The notes beneath the pieces are model-generated. The model was not told the DNA's origin. It ran no database searches and saw only the letters and a list, made by a program, of their open reading frames with translations. From a virus: 43,775 nucleotides of DNA. The DNA lies in the IMG/VR virus record IMGVR_UViG_3300034018_001252, positions 1 through 43,775 of that record; one strand, given 5' to 3'. This document shows, piece by piece, positions 8,292 to 16,437 of this stretch (its first letter is position 1; the number at the start of each line of letters is the position of its first letter). The position numbers and the translations under genes were made by a program.

Positions 8292-9449
8292 ATGAATGAC
8301 ACCAAACATTGGAAACTAATGGATGATCGTGCGGTTAATCAGCAAGATCGTGAGAAATTGTGCGCGTTCATTATGAGCAATGAAAAACTCTCGTATGGAG
8401 AAAAATGCAAAGAGTTAGAACGGCTTTGGTCTGAATGGCTTGGTGTTAAGTATAGCGTGTTTGTTAATTCGGGATCCTCCGCCAATCTTATTCTTGTACA
8501 GGCTATGCATGATCTATACGGTCGTGGTGACTGGATTGCACAGTCCTGTACATGGGCAACCAACATTGCACCTATACTGCAACTGAAGAGTAGCAGCCAA
8601 GGTATTTACATGACCGATGTTGACATGAAGACTCTTGGACCAGATCTTGATAATGTAGAGCATTACATCAAGAAGCATAATGTACGATACATTTTTGTGA
8701 CTCATGTTCTGGGTATCCCTTCTATAAGTCAAAAATTGATTGACCTTTGTGACAAGCATAATATAATTTTGTTGGAAGATTGCTGCGAATCTCACGGAAG
8801 CACATGGAATGGTAAAAAGGTTGGTACATTTGGAAAAGCATCTACTTTTTCTTTCTTCTATGGACACCATATTACTTCCATCGAAGGGGGCATGGTATGC
8901 ACTGACGATGAAGAACTGTATCATCATCTTCTGCTGTTGCGTTCTCATGGAATGCTACGAGAGTTGCCAGAACAAGAACGGAGCAAGAGAAAGGTGGACG
9001 GAGTTGATGAACGGTTTACATTCCTGTGCAGTGGCTACAATGTACGAAACACTGATTTGAATGCTGTTCTTGGTATATCTCAAATGGCTCGTCTTGATAA
9101 ATCAGTTTGTGTTCGTGAACGAAATTTCAGAATATATCTTGACGGATTGGACTCATCCAAGTATCATTCGGACATGGTATGTGTAGGTACTAGTCTTTTT
9201 GCCTTTCCTATAATTAGATTAGATGGAAATATCCATAAGGTTTCGCAAGCACTGAAAGAAAACGGAATTGACAACCGACCACTCATTGCAGGAAATCTAT
9301 TTCGTCATCCAATGATGCACGGGGTGAATACATATGTGATTGAAGGAAAAGCAGATTTTATTCACGACAATAGCCTATATGTTGGAAACAGTGAGTTTGT
9401 GGAAATTGATGATGTGCAAAGACTAGTGGGAATTTTGAATGCAATATAA
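8292..9449 (+). CDS. PLP-dependent NDP-4-keto-6-deoxysugar 3-dehydratase-like enzyme (ColD/RfbH type)
   Basis: A 385-residue DegT/DnrJ/EryC1/StrS-fold protein. PLP-pocket features are NSGSSANL (59-66), the Asp of LLEDCCESHGS (D163) and TFSFFYGHHITSIEGGMV (185-202). In ordinary aminotransferases the position after FxFxxx is the Schiff-base lysine; here it is H192, giving HHI-x-x-x-EGG. This His substitution is the hallmark of ColD (GDP-4-keto-6-deoxymannose 3-dehydratase) and RfbH/E1 (CDP sugar 3-dehydrase), which remove the C3 hydroxyl. No Fe-S cysteine cluster was recognised, which favours ColD-like glutamate-dependent chemistry. It sits directly before the split transketolase and in the same island as an Fcl-like enzyme. 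Function is inferred from this residue and the family. Confidence 0.83.
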   Translation: MNDTKHWKLMDDRAVNQQDREKLCAFIMSNEKLSYGEKCKELERLWSEWLGVKYSVFVNSGSSANLILVQAMHDLYGRGDWIAQSCTWATNIAPILQLKSSSQGIYMTDVDMKTLGPDLDNVEHYIKKHNVRYIFVTHVLGIPSISQKLIDLCDKHNIILLEDCCESHGSTWNGKKVGTFGKASTFSFFYGHHITSIEGGMVCTDDEELYHHLLLLRSHGMLRELPEQERSKRKVDGVDERFTFLCSGYNVRNTDLNAVLGISQMARLDKSVCVRERNFRIYLDGLDSSKYHSDMVCVGTSLFAFPIIRLDGNIHKVSQALKENGIDNRPLIAGNLFRHPMMHGVNTYVIEGKADFIHDNSLYVGNSEFVEIDDVQRLVGILNAI

Positions 9450-10191
9450 TGATGATAGAAAAAAGATAGTTGCAAAAATTGTGAATCTTGCCTATTCTAG
9501 CAAAGAAGGGCATATTCCTAGTTCTCTATCAGTGCTTGATATAATATACGGAGTGTATCGAGAGTATATTACCAAAAACATAGACCACAAGTTTGTTCTC
9601 TCCAAAGGTCATGCTTCTCTTGGATTGTATGTTGTATTAGATCACTTTGGATTGCTGAATACAGATTTGAACTCCTTTTGCAAATTTGATTCTTTGCTTG
9701 GTGGTCATCCTACCTCGAAAATCCCGTCGATTGAAGCATCTACTGGTTCTCTTGGGCATGGTATGCCTATTGCTGTTGGTATGGCTATGGCAAAGAAGAT
9801 CCGCGGAACAGTTGGAACCGTGTTTGTATTGATTGGTGATGGTGAGGCAAACGAAGGAACTGTGTGGGAATCCGCTCTTTTAGCAAGTCATCATGGACTA
9901 GACAACCTTGTCTGTCTGTTGGATCACAACCATTCAACTGATAGGGCTGTGGGAATTGGTAATACTACTTCTAAATTTTCAGCATTTGGTTGGCAAACTC
10001 ATGAAATAGACGGGCACAACATTGATGCCATCACATCAATTCCAATGACTACAGGCAAGCCAACTTTTGTGCTGTGTAATACCGTTAAAGGAAAGGGAAT
10101 TGCCATAATGGAAAATAATCCTGAATGGCATCATAAGTCTCCTACCACAGAACAACTACAATCCATAATTGCAGAATTGGAAGCCCTTTGA
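9439..10191 (+). CDS. Transketolase N-terminal (TPP-binding) subunit
   Basis: First half of a split transketolase, 250 residues. Conserved parts are GHIPSSLSVLDI, LSKGHASLGLY (55-64), LGGHP (87-91), EASTGSLGHGMPIAVGMA (99-116) and the TPP/Mg site IGDGEANEGTVWE (132-144) through N164. The next gene supplies the C-terminal half, as in archaeal and many glycan-cluster transketolases. The ATG overlaps the 3-dehydratase gene by 11 bases, so the two are probably co-translated. A role in central carbon metabolism cannot be excluded, but the context suggests transfer of a two-carbon unit to a deoxyketo sugar. Confidence 0.92.
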   Translation: MQYNDDRKKIVAKIVNLAYSSKEGHIPSSLSVLDIIYGVYREYITKNIDHKFVLSKGHASLGLYVVLDHFGLLNTDLNSFCKFDSLLGGHPTSKIPSIEASTGSLGHGMPIAVGMAMAKKIRGTVGTVFVLIGDGEANEGTVWESALLASHHGLDNLVCLLDHNHSTDRAVGIGNTTSKFSAFGWQTHEIDGHNIDAITSIPMTTGKPTFVLCNTVKGKGIAIMENNPEWHHKSPTTEQLQSIIAELEAL

Positions 10192-10192
10192 A

Positions 10193-11071
10193 ATGAGAAA
10201 GCAATTTGTAAAAACTTTGCAGGATATTCTCTATTCTGATAGTCGAACGGTGTTGTTGCTCGGTGACATCGGTGTTTTTGGTTTTCGGGAGGAGATTAAG
10301 AATATTCCTTCTCGTGCACACAATATTGGTATTCTTGAACAGAGTACCATAGGAGTTGCAGCAGGTATGGCAAAGGAGGGATTGATTCCATTCGTACACA
10401 CCATTGCTCCATTTATTGTCGAAAGAGCGTTTGAGCAACTCAAGGTAGATTTTGGATATCAAGAACTGAATGGAAACTTCATTAGTGTTGGTGGATCATA
10501 TGACTATGCAGCATTGGGATGCACACATCATTGTCCCGCTGATGTTTCACTTATGACATCCATTCCAAATATGGAAATATTGATTCCTGGTACAGCATCT
10601 GAGTTGGATACTCTTGTAAAACAAACCTACAATAGTGGGAATCCAACCTACACTCGCATGAGTGAAACTCAGCATGACGAACAGATTGATGTCAAGTTTG
10701 GATACGGAAATATCATCAAGCATGGAAAATCTGGCACTATTTTGTGTTTTGGAACTATGCTAAAGCAAGTGATGGAAGCCACACGCAATATGGATGTGAC
10801 GGTTCTGTACTATAGCACAGTTTTACCTTTTGATGGCAAGATTCTGCTTGACAACTTCCACGAAACCATTATCATATGCGAACCCTTCTATGAAGGAACA
10901 GTTAATCACTTGGTTGATCTTGCTTTGGCTGGAAGGCGATATAGGAAGTTTAACATAGGTGTTCCCCGCAGATTTCTGACAAATTACGGAACAAAAACGG
11001 AACACGATTTTGATATTCGTGTTGATGCTGATTCTGTTAGAGAAAGGATTCAATCATGCATTCAGTCTTGA
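10193..11071 (+). CDS. Transketolase C-terminal subunit
   Basis: Second half of the split transketolase, 292 residues, with the pyrimidine-binding domain and the C-terminal domain. The catalytic glutamate that activates the TPP pyrimidine is expected at E49 in IGILEQSTIGVAAGMA; later GCTHHCPADVSLM and SIPNMEILIPGTASE match the family. It starts at ATG 10193, two bases after the stop of the N-terminal subunit; a TTG at 10169 is the alternative. Both halves look intact, so an active heterodimeric complex is likely. The 3' end overlaps the SDR gene by 16 bases. Confidence 0.92.
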   Translation: MRKQFVKTLQDILYSDSRTVLLLGDIGVFGFREEIKNIPSRAHNIGILEQSTIGVAAGMAKEGLIPFVHTIAPFIVERAFEQLKVDFGYQELNGNFISVGGSYDYAALGCTHHCPADVSLMTSIPNMEILIPGTASELDTLVKQTYNSGNPTYTRMSETQHDEQIDVKFGYGNIIKHGKSGTILCFGTMLKQVMEATRNMDVTVLYYSTVLPFDGKILLDNFHETIIICEPFYEGTVNHLVDLALAGRRYRKFNIGVPRRFLTNYGTKTEHDFDIRVDADSVRERIQSCIQS

Positions 11072-12066
11072 GTAATGACGCTGACATTGTTTTGAGCCGC
11101 ACCGATCTTTCCAAGATGCGCGATAAGCGAGTTCTTGTCACGGGAGCATCGGGACTTGTTGGTATCAACCTTGTATCCTGCATCAAGAAGATGAAAGATG
11201 AATATAACATAGAATTGTGGTGTTGGTTTCGTGAACAAATAGATCCGTGTTTTTCTGATGTGTTCACAGATTGCAACATCATTCGGGGAGACATCACAGA
11301 CACACAGATGTTCTCCAATCTACCGCAGTTTGATTTTATTATTCATTCTTCTGGATACGCACAGCCGTCCAAGTTTTTGGAAGACAAAATCAAAACCATT
11401 CAACTCAACACAATATCCACCATTTTTCTGTTAGAAAAGTTGAACAAGGATGGAACCTTTTTGTTTGTCAGCACTAGCGAAATTTACAGCGGCTTGGACC
11501 ACCACAACATACAAGAGAATCAGGTTGGAACTACCAACACAGATCATCCACGGTCTTGTTATATTGAAGGAAAGAGGACAGGAGAGGCTATTTGCCATGC
11601 GTATGTTCAGAAGGGATACAACATCAAGATTGCTCGTTTGAGTTCTGCATACGGTGCTGGTGCAAAAAAGAACGACAAGCGAGTTCTGAATATCCTCATA
11701 GACAGAGGGCTAACTGAACAGTCCATCAAACTGATGGATGACGGTTCCGCGATACGGACATTCTGTTATATCAGTGATGTCACCGAAATGCTGTTTACCA
11801 TTATGCTATTCGGTAAGGATGTGACATACAATATCGGAGGAATTTCTGAACTTTCCATATACGAATTGGCTTGCAAGATAGGAACTATTCTAGAAAAGGA
11901 AGTCACAGTTCCGCAAAATAGTAACTCTATGGCAGGTAATCCAAAAATTGTAAATGTCAGTATTCAGAGATACATGGACGAGTTTGGAAAATCATCAAAA
12001 AACTTTGTTGATTTTGATGAAGGATTGAATCGAACAATAGAATGGCAAACACAATTTGTTGGTTAA
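11056..12066 (+). CDS. NAD-dependent sugar epimerase/dehydratase (extended SDR)
   Basis: A 336-residue extended short-chain dehydrogenase. The nucleotide-binding loop is GASGLVG (30-36), the active-site Ser/Thr region VSTSEIY (137-143), and the catalytic pair is in CYIEGKRTGE (Y168, K172), reminiscent of the YDEGKR signature of UDP-glucuronate decarboxylases and related dTDP/UDP-sugar SDRs. RTFCYISDV near residue 235 is the usual sugar-binding strand. It could reduce or epimerise the product of the 3-dehydratase/transketolase pair just upstream. AAAGGA precedes the ATG inside the transketolase gene. Confidence 0.85.
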   Translation: MHSVLSNDADIVLSRTDLSKMRDKRVLVTGASGLVGINLVSCIKKMKDEYNIELWCWFREQIDPCFSDVFTDCNIIRGDITDTQMFSNLPQFDFIIHSSGYAQPSKFLEDKIKTIQLNTISTIFLLEKLNKDGTFLFVSTSEIYSGLDHHNIQENQVGTTNTDHPRSCYIEGKRTGEAICHAYVQKGYNIKIARLSSAYGAGAKKNDKRVLNILIDRGLTEQSIKLMDDGSAIRTFCYISDVTEMLFTIMLFGKDVTYNIGGISELSIYELACKIGTILEKEVTVPQNSNSMAGNPKIVNVSIQRYMDEFGKSSKNFVDFDEGLNRTIEWQTQFVG

Positions 12067-12091
12067 ACCGACATACTAAAAGGAATTTGAT

Positions 12092-12682
12092 ATGGCTAAA
12101 TTAATAGAAATGCGTGGATCGTCTAATATGGTTACGGGATTGCAGAAACTATGTCTTGGCACAAAAAATTTGCTAGGCAAAAGAGAAGACCTGAACATAG
12201 TAGAAATTGGATGTTACTGTGGTCATTCGACACTTATTATTAATAGTTGTTTCATAAATGCTACGATAAATTGCGTTGATCCTTGGGCGATGTATCGGGA
12301 AGAAGGATCGACATATGATTTGGATAATCAGGCAGAGGAATTGAGAGAAGCCGAAGAGATATTTGACGCAAATATCAAATTACATAAAAACATCAAGAAG
12401 AACAAGATGGCAAGTGTGGAGTTTGCTGTTTCTGTTGAAAACGAATCACTTGATCTGGCTTACATTGATGGTGATCATTCATACTCCGCTGTAAAACAAG
12501 ACATCCTCACATGGATGCCAAAGGTTAAAGTTGGTGGGGTGATTGCTGGACATGATGTTAGTTGTGATGCTGTTCGTAAAGCGTTGAGTGAAATTTTTTC
12601 TTGCGATCCCGATGGAACATTCGAGGATGACAGTTGGGCTTATATCAAGACTCAACAAATGAAAGATTCTTTTGGAGAATAA
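12092..12682 (+). CDS. Class I SAM-dependent methyltransferase (Methyltransf_24-like)
   Basis: A 196-residue methyltransferase with VEIGCYCGHSTLII (SAM motif I), INCVDPWAMY (acidic residue after strand 2), LAYIDGDHSYSAVKQDI (motif IV with the metal-site-like DGDHSY) and GGVIAGHDVS. This DGDHSY pattern is typical of sugar and natural-product O-methyltransferases of the Methyltransf_24 group. AAAGGA lies upstream of the ATG. It is the third methyltransferase of the island and probably methylates a glycan hydroxyl. Confidence 0.85.
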   Translation: MAKLIEMRGSSNMVTGLQKLCLGTKNLLGKREDLNIVEIGCYCGHSTLIINSCFINATINCVDPWAMYREEGSTYDLDNQAEELREAEEIFDANIKLHKNIKKNKMASVEFAVSVENESLDLAYIDGDHSYSAVKQDILTWMPKVKVGGVIAGHDVSCDAVRKALSEIFSCDPDGTFEDDSWAYIKTQQMKDSFGE

Positions 12683-12683
12683 T

Positions 12684-13589
12684 ATGCTACTATCAATACT
12701 GATTGGTGGAAAAAATGACAATTATGCAGCAGATGATAATGGAAAAGGTGGAGTCAACAAGCGACTCGAACTCACATTAAACAAAATGGTAGATAATTTA
12801 AAGCGTTTAGGAAAATCCGATGTTGAAGTTGTCGTTTGTGACTGGGGAAGTGAAATAAAGATTTCAGATGAATTGGTCAAGGAGAGACATCCAAACTTGA
12901 AGTTCGTATATGTGTCCCCTGATATCACCAAGAAGTATAATCGTGGAACATCATATTCCATCGTGCATCCTTACAATGTGTCATATCGTAATAGCAAGGG
13001 TGAGTATGTTGTTTTCTGGGACTCTGACTGCTTTATGCCTTACGAGGAGATAGAGCGTCTATACAATTTTGTAAAGGCATTATCGGATAATAAGGAAAAG
13101 AAGTTCTATCAGGGATCTCGTTTTCATATTCCCCGAATAGGATATGTTGATGCTGAATCATATAAAGATGTGGATGAGTTTTTGAAGACTTGCGTTATTG
13201 ATCCTGTTAACGCTAAACAACCTACTGTAGATGCAGACAATTTTGTTGACGAGCATATGCTTCGTCATAATAAAATCAGTGTTGACTATTTTAGTGGTGG
13301 TGCTATGGCAGTATTGATGCATAGAGAAATAGCAGAGGAAAGTAGTTGCTGGTGGGAAGAACTTACTTATTGGGGATGGCAAGATATTGAACTCCATACT
13401 CGCCTCAAGAGAAGATATCCGTGTGGAGGAGATCTAGAAGATTTTGGCATCAAGTTTTTTCATCTATATCACTACGAAAATTTCAATAAGAATAAGCCTG
13501 TTATGAATGACTCTTTGATCACTAATAGATTTCATGCAAATGAAAAAAACTGGGGACTTGCTGACGAAAAATTAGAGGTGATTTCGTGA
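12684..13589 (+). CDS. GT-A glycosyltransferase with C-terminal galactosyltransferase-like motif
   Basis: A 301-residue transferase. The N-terminus LLSILIGGKND, the region VEVVVCDWGSE, GEYVVFWDSDCFMPYEEIERL (DSD at the metal site) and WWEELTYWGWQDIELHTRL (the WGWxDxEL motif of chondroitin-polymerase and galactosyltransferase C-domains) define the fold. ATG 12684 has GGAG at 12674-12677; the TTG at 12672 is rejected. It overlaps the Fcl-like gene by GTGA. The local DNA is AT-rich (18 G/C in bases 12661-12720). Confidence 0.82.
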   Translation: MLLSILIGGKNDNYAADDNGKGGVNKRLELTLNKMVDNLKRLGKSDVEVVVCDWGSEIKISDELVKERHPNLKFVYVSPDITKKYNRGTSYSIVHPYNVSYRNSKGEYVVFWDSDCFMPYEEIERLYNFVKALSDNKEKKFYQGSRFHIPRIGYVDAESYKDVDEFLKTCVIDPVNAKQPTVDADNFVDEHMLRHNKISVDYFSGGAMAVLMHREIAEESSCWWEELTYWGWQDIELHTRLKRRYPCGGDLEDFGIKFFHLYHYENFNKNKPVMNDSLITNRFHANEKNWGLADEKLEVIS

Positions 13590-14494
13590 ATACTTTAATA
13601 CTAGGCGGTCATGGTATGTTGGGTTCATCTATTGATTTTGGATTGAAGCCAACAAAGAAAGAAGTGAATCTGTTGGATTATAGTTCCTTAGATCGGTATA
13701 TTCGCGAGCATGATGTTGATGAGATTGTTCATGCTGCTGGTATTGTTGGTGGGGTGAAAGCCAATAATGATTTTATGTATGACTTTTTCATTAACAATCT
13801 CTATATGAATGCAAATATCATCCGAGCCTGTAAGGATCATAATATAAAGAGATCCACTTTTTTCCTATCCACTTGCGTGTTTCCTCAATCTGCTCCTCTG
13901 CCTCTAGTAGAAAGCAGCATACACGATGGAGAACCACATCCAACTAATTTTGGATACGCATACTCAAAGAGAATGTTAGAAGTCGGATCTAGAAGTCTTA
14001 TGAGACAGTATGGAATACGCACATCATGTATTGTTCCGTGTAATATGTACGGAAAAAACGACAACTACCATTTGGAAAATGGTCATGTTATTCCGAGTCT
14101 CATACACCGCTGCTATCTTGCAAAGCAAAACGGAACTGAGTTCTTGGTATGGGGTTCTGGAAAAGCAGAACGAGAATTTGTATATGCAGATGATATGGCT
14201 TCTATCGTTAAGAGTATTCACACCGAACAAATGAATGATCTTCCTCCGTTGATGATAGTATCTCCTGGATATGTACATACCATCGCTGAAGTTGTTGAGG
14301 TGATTGTGAAGCATATGAAATTCACTGGAAGAGTTGTTTTTGATGCCACAAAATCGGAAGGCATAATGCGAAAGAATACGGACAATTCTTTGTTCCGAAG
14401 TCGATTCTCCGACTTTAAGTTTACCGATCTAGATACAGGACTGGCAAAGACTATTGAATATTTTGTAAAAAACTATGAAGCAGTACGAAAGTAA
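13586..14494 (+). CDS. fcl: GDP-L-fucose synthase / ColC-like epimerase-reductase
   Basis: A 302-residue extended SDR close to Fcl: NAD(P) loop GGHGMLG (7-13), AAGIVGGVKANN (50-61, cf. VGGIxAN of Fcl), active-site strand FFLSTCVFPQ (S95, C97), catalytic Y124 and K128 in YAYSKRM, and CNMYGKNDNYHLENGHVIPSLI (in parts: MYGKNDNYH, HVIPSLI). Fcl converts GDP-4-keto-6-deoxymannose to GDP-L-fucose by 3,5-epimerisation and 4-reduction; ColC does the equivalent 5-epimerisation/4-reduction in colitose synthesis. Its substrate could come from the GMD encoded at 26663. The GTG overlaps the preceding TGA. Fucose and colitose cannot be told apart by sequence alone. Confidence 0.9.
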   Translation: MNTLILGGHGMLGSSIDFGLKPTKKEVNLLDYSSLDRYIREHDVDEIVHAAGIVGGVKANNDFMYDFFINNLYMNANIIRACKDHNIKRSTFFLSTCVFPQSAPLPLVESSIHDGEPHPTNFGYAYSKRMLEVGSRSLMRQYGIRTSCIVPCNMYGKNDNYHLENGHVIPSLIHRCYLAKQNGTEFLVWGSGKAEREFVYADDMASIVKSIHTEQMNDLPPLMIVSPGYVHTIAEVVEVIVKHMKFTGRVVFDATKSEGIMRKNTDNSLFRSRFSDFKFTDLDTGLAKTIEYFVKNYEAVRK

Positions 14495-14571
14495 AACATA
14501 TCAAAGCAAAAGAACATCTTGGATGGATTCCCCAAGTTCGTCTTGAAGAGTGGATTGCCAAGCATAAATAA
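14479..14571 (+). pseudogene. C-terminal stub of a deleted sugar epimerase gene
   Basis: In a frame different from the Fcl-like gene, about 30 codons read KVKHIKAKEHLGWIPQVRLE then EWIAKHK and a stop. KAKEHLGWxPxxxLEE is the typical C-terminal end of extended sugar SDRs (epimerases and dehydratases). There is no start codon and the frame is closed by TGA at 14476-14478. It therefore looks like the remnant of a second SDR gene lost by deletion between 13586 and the next gene. A short chance similarity is possible. Confidence 0.5.
14563..14570 (+). promoter_or_regulatory. Late-promoter-like octamer CATAAATA
   Basis: CATAAATA differs from the T4 late consensus TATAAATA by one base and lies 21 bases before the ATG of the TPR glycosyltransferase, leaving room for a short leader that contains AAGGAG. 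It overlaps the stop codon of the SDR stub. Confidence 0.5.
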
Positions 14572-14591
14572 CCGTACAAGGAGATCGTGAA

Positions 14592-15800
14592 ATGTCTACA
14601 GTATGCCTCTCAATGATCGTTAAGAATGAAACGCACATTATCCATGAATGCCTCAATTCAATGTGGCAAAACATTGACTATTGGGTGATCGTGGACACAG
14701 GATCCACAGACGGAACCCAAGACCTTATACGCACCTTCTTTGCAGAGAAGGGAATTCCTGGCGAACTCATTGAGAAGCCTTGGGTAGACTTTGGCTACAA
14801 CCGTAGCGAAGCCCTTGCTCTATGTGATGGCAAGGCAGACTACGCTTGGATGATTGATGCCGATGACAAGATCACAGGAAATTTTGCGTATCCCAACGGC
14901 AAGAATCTCATACACGATGCGTATGCTCTCAAATGCGGACGAGACGGGTGTGTGTGGTGGCGCAATCAAATCTTTAAGACAGGTATTGGTTGGAAGTACA
15001 TTGGCGTTCTCCACGAGTACGCCCATTGCGAAAAACAGCCACTAAATCAATTCCGTATTGAAGGTGACTACGCTCTTGAGGCGCGTACACTTGGTGCGCG
15101 TAATGTAAATATTACACAGGTAGAGAAGTACACAAAGGATGCAGAGATGCTGGTCAAGGCTCTAGAAACAGAGCCAACGAACTCTCGCTACCAGTTCTAC
15201 CTTGCTCAGTCGTATTTTGACTCACAGCAGTGGGACAACGCCATTGCAGCGTACTACAAGCGTGTGGAGATGGGTGGATGGGAAGAAGAGTGCTACTACT
15301 CCCTGTTCCGTATTGCCCTGTGTGAAATCTCAAAGAATTCTGATTGGTCAATTGTTCAGCAGAAATTCCTTGACTCGTATGACTACCGTCCGTGCCGTGC
15401 AGAACCGCTTCACGCTATTGCACGATTCCTTCGCATGAACGGTCGTCCACGCGCTGCGTACCTGTTTGCCAAGGAAGCCGCACAACTCCCGTACCCACAG
15501 CAGGACATTCTGTTTATTGATACGAATGTGTATAAGTGGATGGCGTTGGATGAACTAGCGGCTACAGCATTCTTTACCCACGATTTCAAGATTGGCTACT
15601 CCGCTTGCGAAACCCTGCTAAAGCAGAGCCGTTTGCCAGAGAGTGAAATTGAACGAGTTCAGAAGAACCACGCTGCGTACCTTGAGAAAGTCAAGGAAGT
15701 GGATGCGATGACACAGAAACTCGCCAAAGACACCAATATGCCCCCACTTGCTCCCGTGCTAAATACAAAGCAGCACACCTTTAAAAAGCGGAGAAAGTAA
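14592..15800 (+). CDS. Family 2 glycosyltransferase with C-terminal TPR-like helices
   Basis: A 402-residue protein. The N-terminal third is a GT2 domain of the SunS/TPR type: VCLSMIVKNETHIIHECL (strand 1), WVIVDTGSTDGTQDLI, DFGYNRSEALAL and YAWMIDADDKI with the DADD metal site. The remainder is helical with TPR-like units (RYQFYLAQSYFDSQQWDNAI, AIAAYYKRVEMGG, AYLFAKEAAQLP). Such proteins often glycosylate proteins or lipids in phage and bacterial clusters. A strong AAGGAG precedes the ATG. G/C content is much higher than in the preceding genes (36 G/C in bases 15421-15480), suggesting a different origin from the AT-rich island. The stop overlaps the next start (TAATG). Confidence 0.85.
   Translation: MSTVCLSMIVKNETHIIHECLNSMWQNIDYWVIVDTGSTDGTQDLIRTFFAEKGIPGELIEKPWVDFGYNRSEALALCDGKADYAWMIDADDKITGNFAYPNGKNLIHDAYALKCGRDGCVWWRNQIFKTGIGWKYIGVLHEYAHCEKQPLNQFRIEGDYALEARTLGARNVNITQVEKYTKDAEMLVKALETEPTNSRYQFYLAQSYFDSQQWDNAIAAYYKRVEMGGWEEECYYSLFRIALCEISKNSDWSIVQQKFLDSYDYRPCRAEPLHAIARFLRMNGRPRAAYLFAKEAAQLPYPQQDILFIDTNVYKWMALDELAATAFFTHDFKIGYSACETLLKQSRLPESEIERVQKNHAAYLEKVKEVDAMTQKLAKDTNMPPLAPVLNTKQHTFKKRRK
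15758..15765 (+). promoter_or_regulatory. Late-promoter-like octamer GCTAAATA
   Basis: GCTAAATAC lies inside the end of the preceding gene, 34 bases before the ATG at 15800 of a probable structural gene. It has the same CTAAATAC core as the copies at 3632 and 29326. Confidence 0.45.
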
Positions 15801-16225
15801 TGGCATCAGGATACTACGATATTAACGCACAGCAGTACTCCACATTTAATTTTCATGTGGAGTACTACGATGAGAACGGCAATCGCGTAGACTTAACCAA
15901 TTACACCGCACGGTTCCATGTGCGTCCGTTCGCCAATAGTTCGGTGAAGTACATGGAGATTAGTACTTCGGGTGTTACTAGTGGTGGTATCACAGGCGAG
16001 TACACAGGCACTGCTGGCATTAGCGGAGCAGGTCGTGTTTACATGAACAAGGGCGAGACGGGTGCGGCTCTCACGGGTGGCATTCTTATTACTGCGGATG
16101 CCACCACAATGGGATACATTCGCACAGGCTCGTGGAAGTACTCCATTGATCTTGTTCAAAGCGGTGTCACCACCGATGAATTGCTTTACGGTCAATTCAT
16201 TGTTACTCCCAAAGCCACGAGATGA
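15800..16225 (+). CDS. Probable virion-associated beta-rich protein
   Basis: A 141-residue protein of the type MxxGYYDxxxxQxxTFNFxVEYxDxxGNxVDLTNYTARFHVRP, which I recall from many tailed phages as a small beta-sandwich protein near tail or baseplate genes. The pattern (polar strand, NG turn, then LTNYTARFHVR) and a Gly/Thr-rich second half with LTGGILITAD support a structural role. No transmembrane segment or signal peptide. It follows a late-type octamer, consistent with virion morphogenesis, and overlaps the next ORF by ATGA. Function not proven. Confidence 0.6.
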   Translation: MASGYYDINAQQYSTFNFHVEYYDENGNRVDLTNYTARFHVRPFANSSVKYMEISTSGVTSGGITGEYTGTAGISGAGRVYMNKGETGAALTGGILITADATTMGYIRTGSWKYSIDLVQSGVTTDELLYGQFIVTPKATR

Positions 16226-16437
16226 GAATAAAGGTTTTTGAAACCGCTCACACAGTAAAGCCCAAACAAAAAAAGGGTAAACTTGTGGCTCCTGCATATA
16301 CGGTGGGGGTTAAACCAAAACCTGGTGGGGTGGTTTTGAATTTATCAAAATACGACAATGTGATGAAAACAGACCGTAGTCGTGGTGTGATTATTCAAAA
16401 AATTAAGAACACCAAAATTATCAAGCAGTGGGATTGA
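16222..16437 (+). CDS. Small basic hypothetical protein
   Basis: A 71-residue, lysine-rich protein with KPKQKKGKL and KPKPGGVVLNLSKYD. Its ATG overlaps the stop of the preceding gene (ATGA). I recognise no family. Basic character suggests nucleic-acid contact, which is speculation. Confidence 0.6.
   Translation: MRIKVFETAHTVKPKQKKGKLVAPAYTVGVKPKPGGVVLNLSKYDNVMKTDRSRGVIIQKIKNTKIIKQWD

Noticed and set aside
8292-9449. Annotation as an ordinary DegT/DnrJ-type sugar aminotransferase
   Set aside because: The Schiff-base lysine position is His (H192) in an HHI...EGG context, which fits 3-dehydratases and not transaminases.
10848-10875. TTGACA-16-TATCAT promoter-like sequence inside the transketolase C gene
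   Set aside because: The -10 is poor, the site is deep in a gene and the next start is about 180 bases away; a similar chance match occurs within uvsX near 24905.
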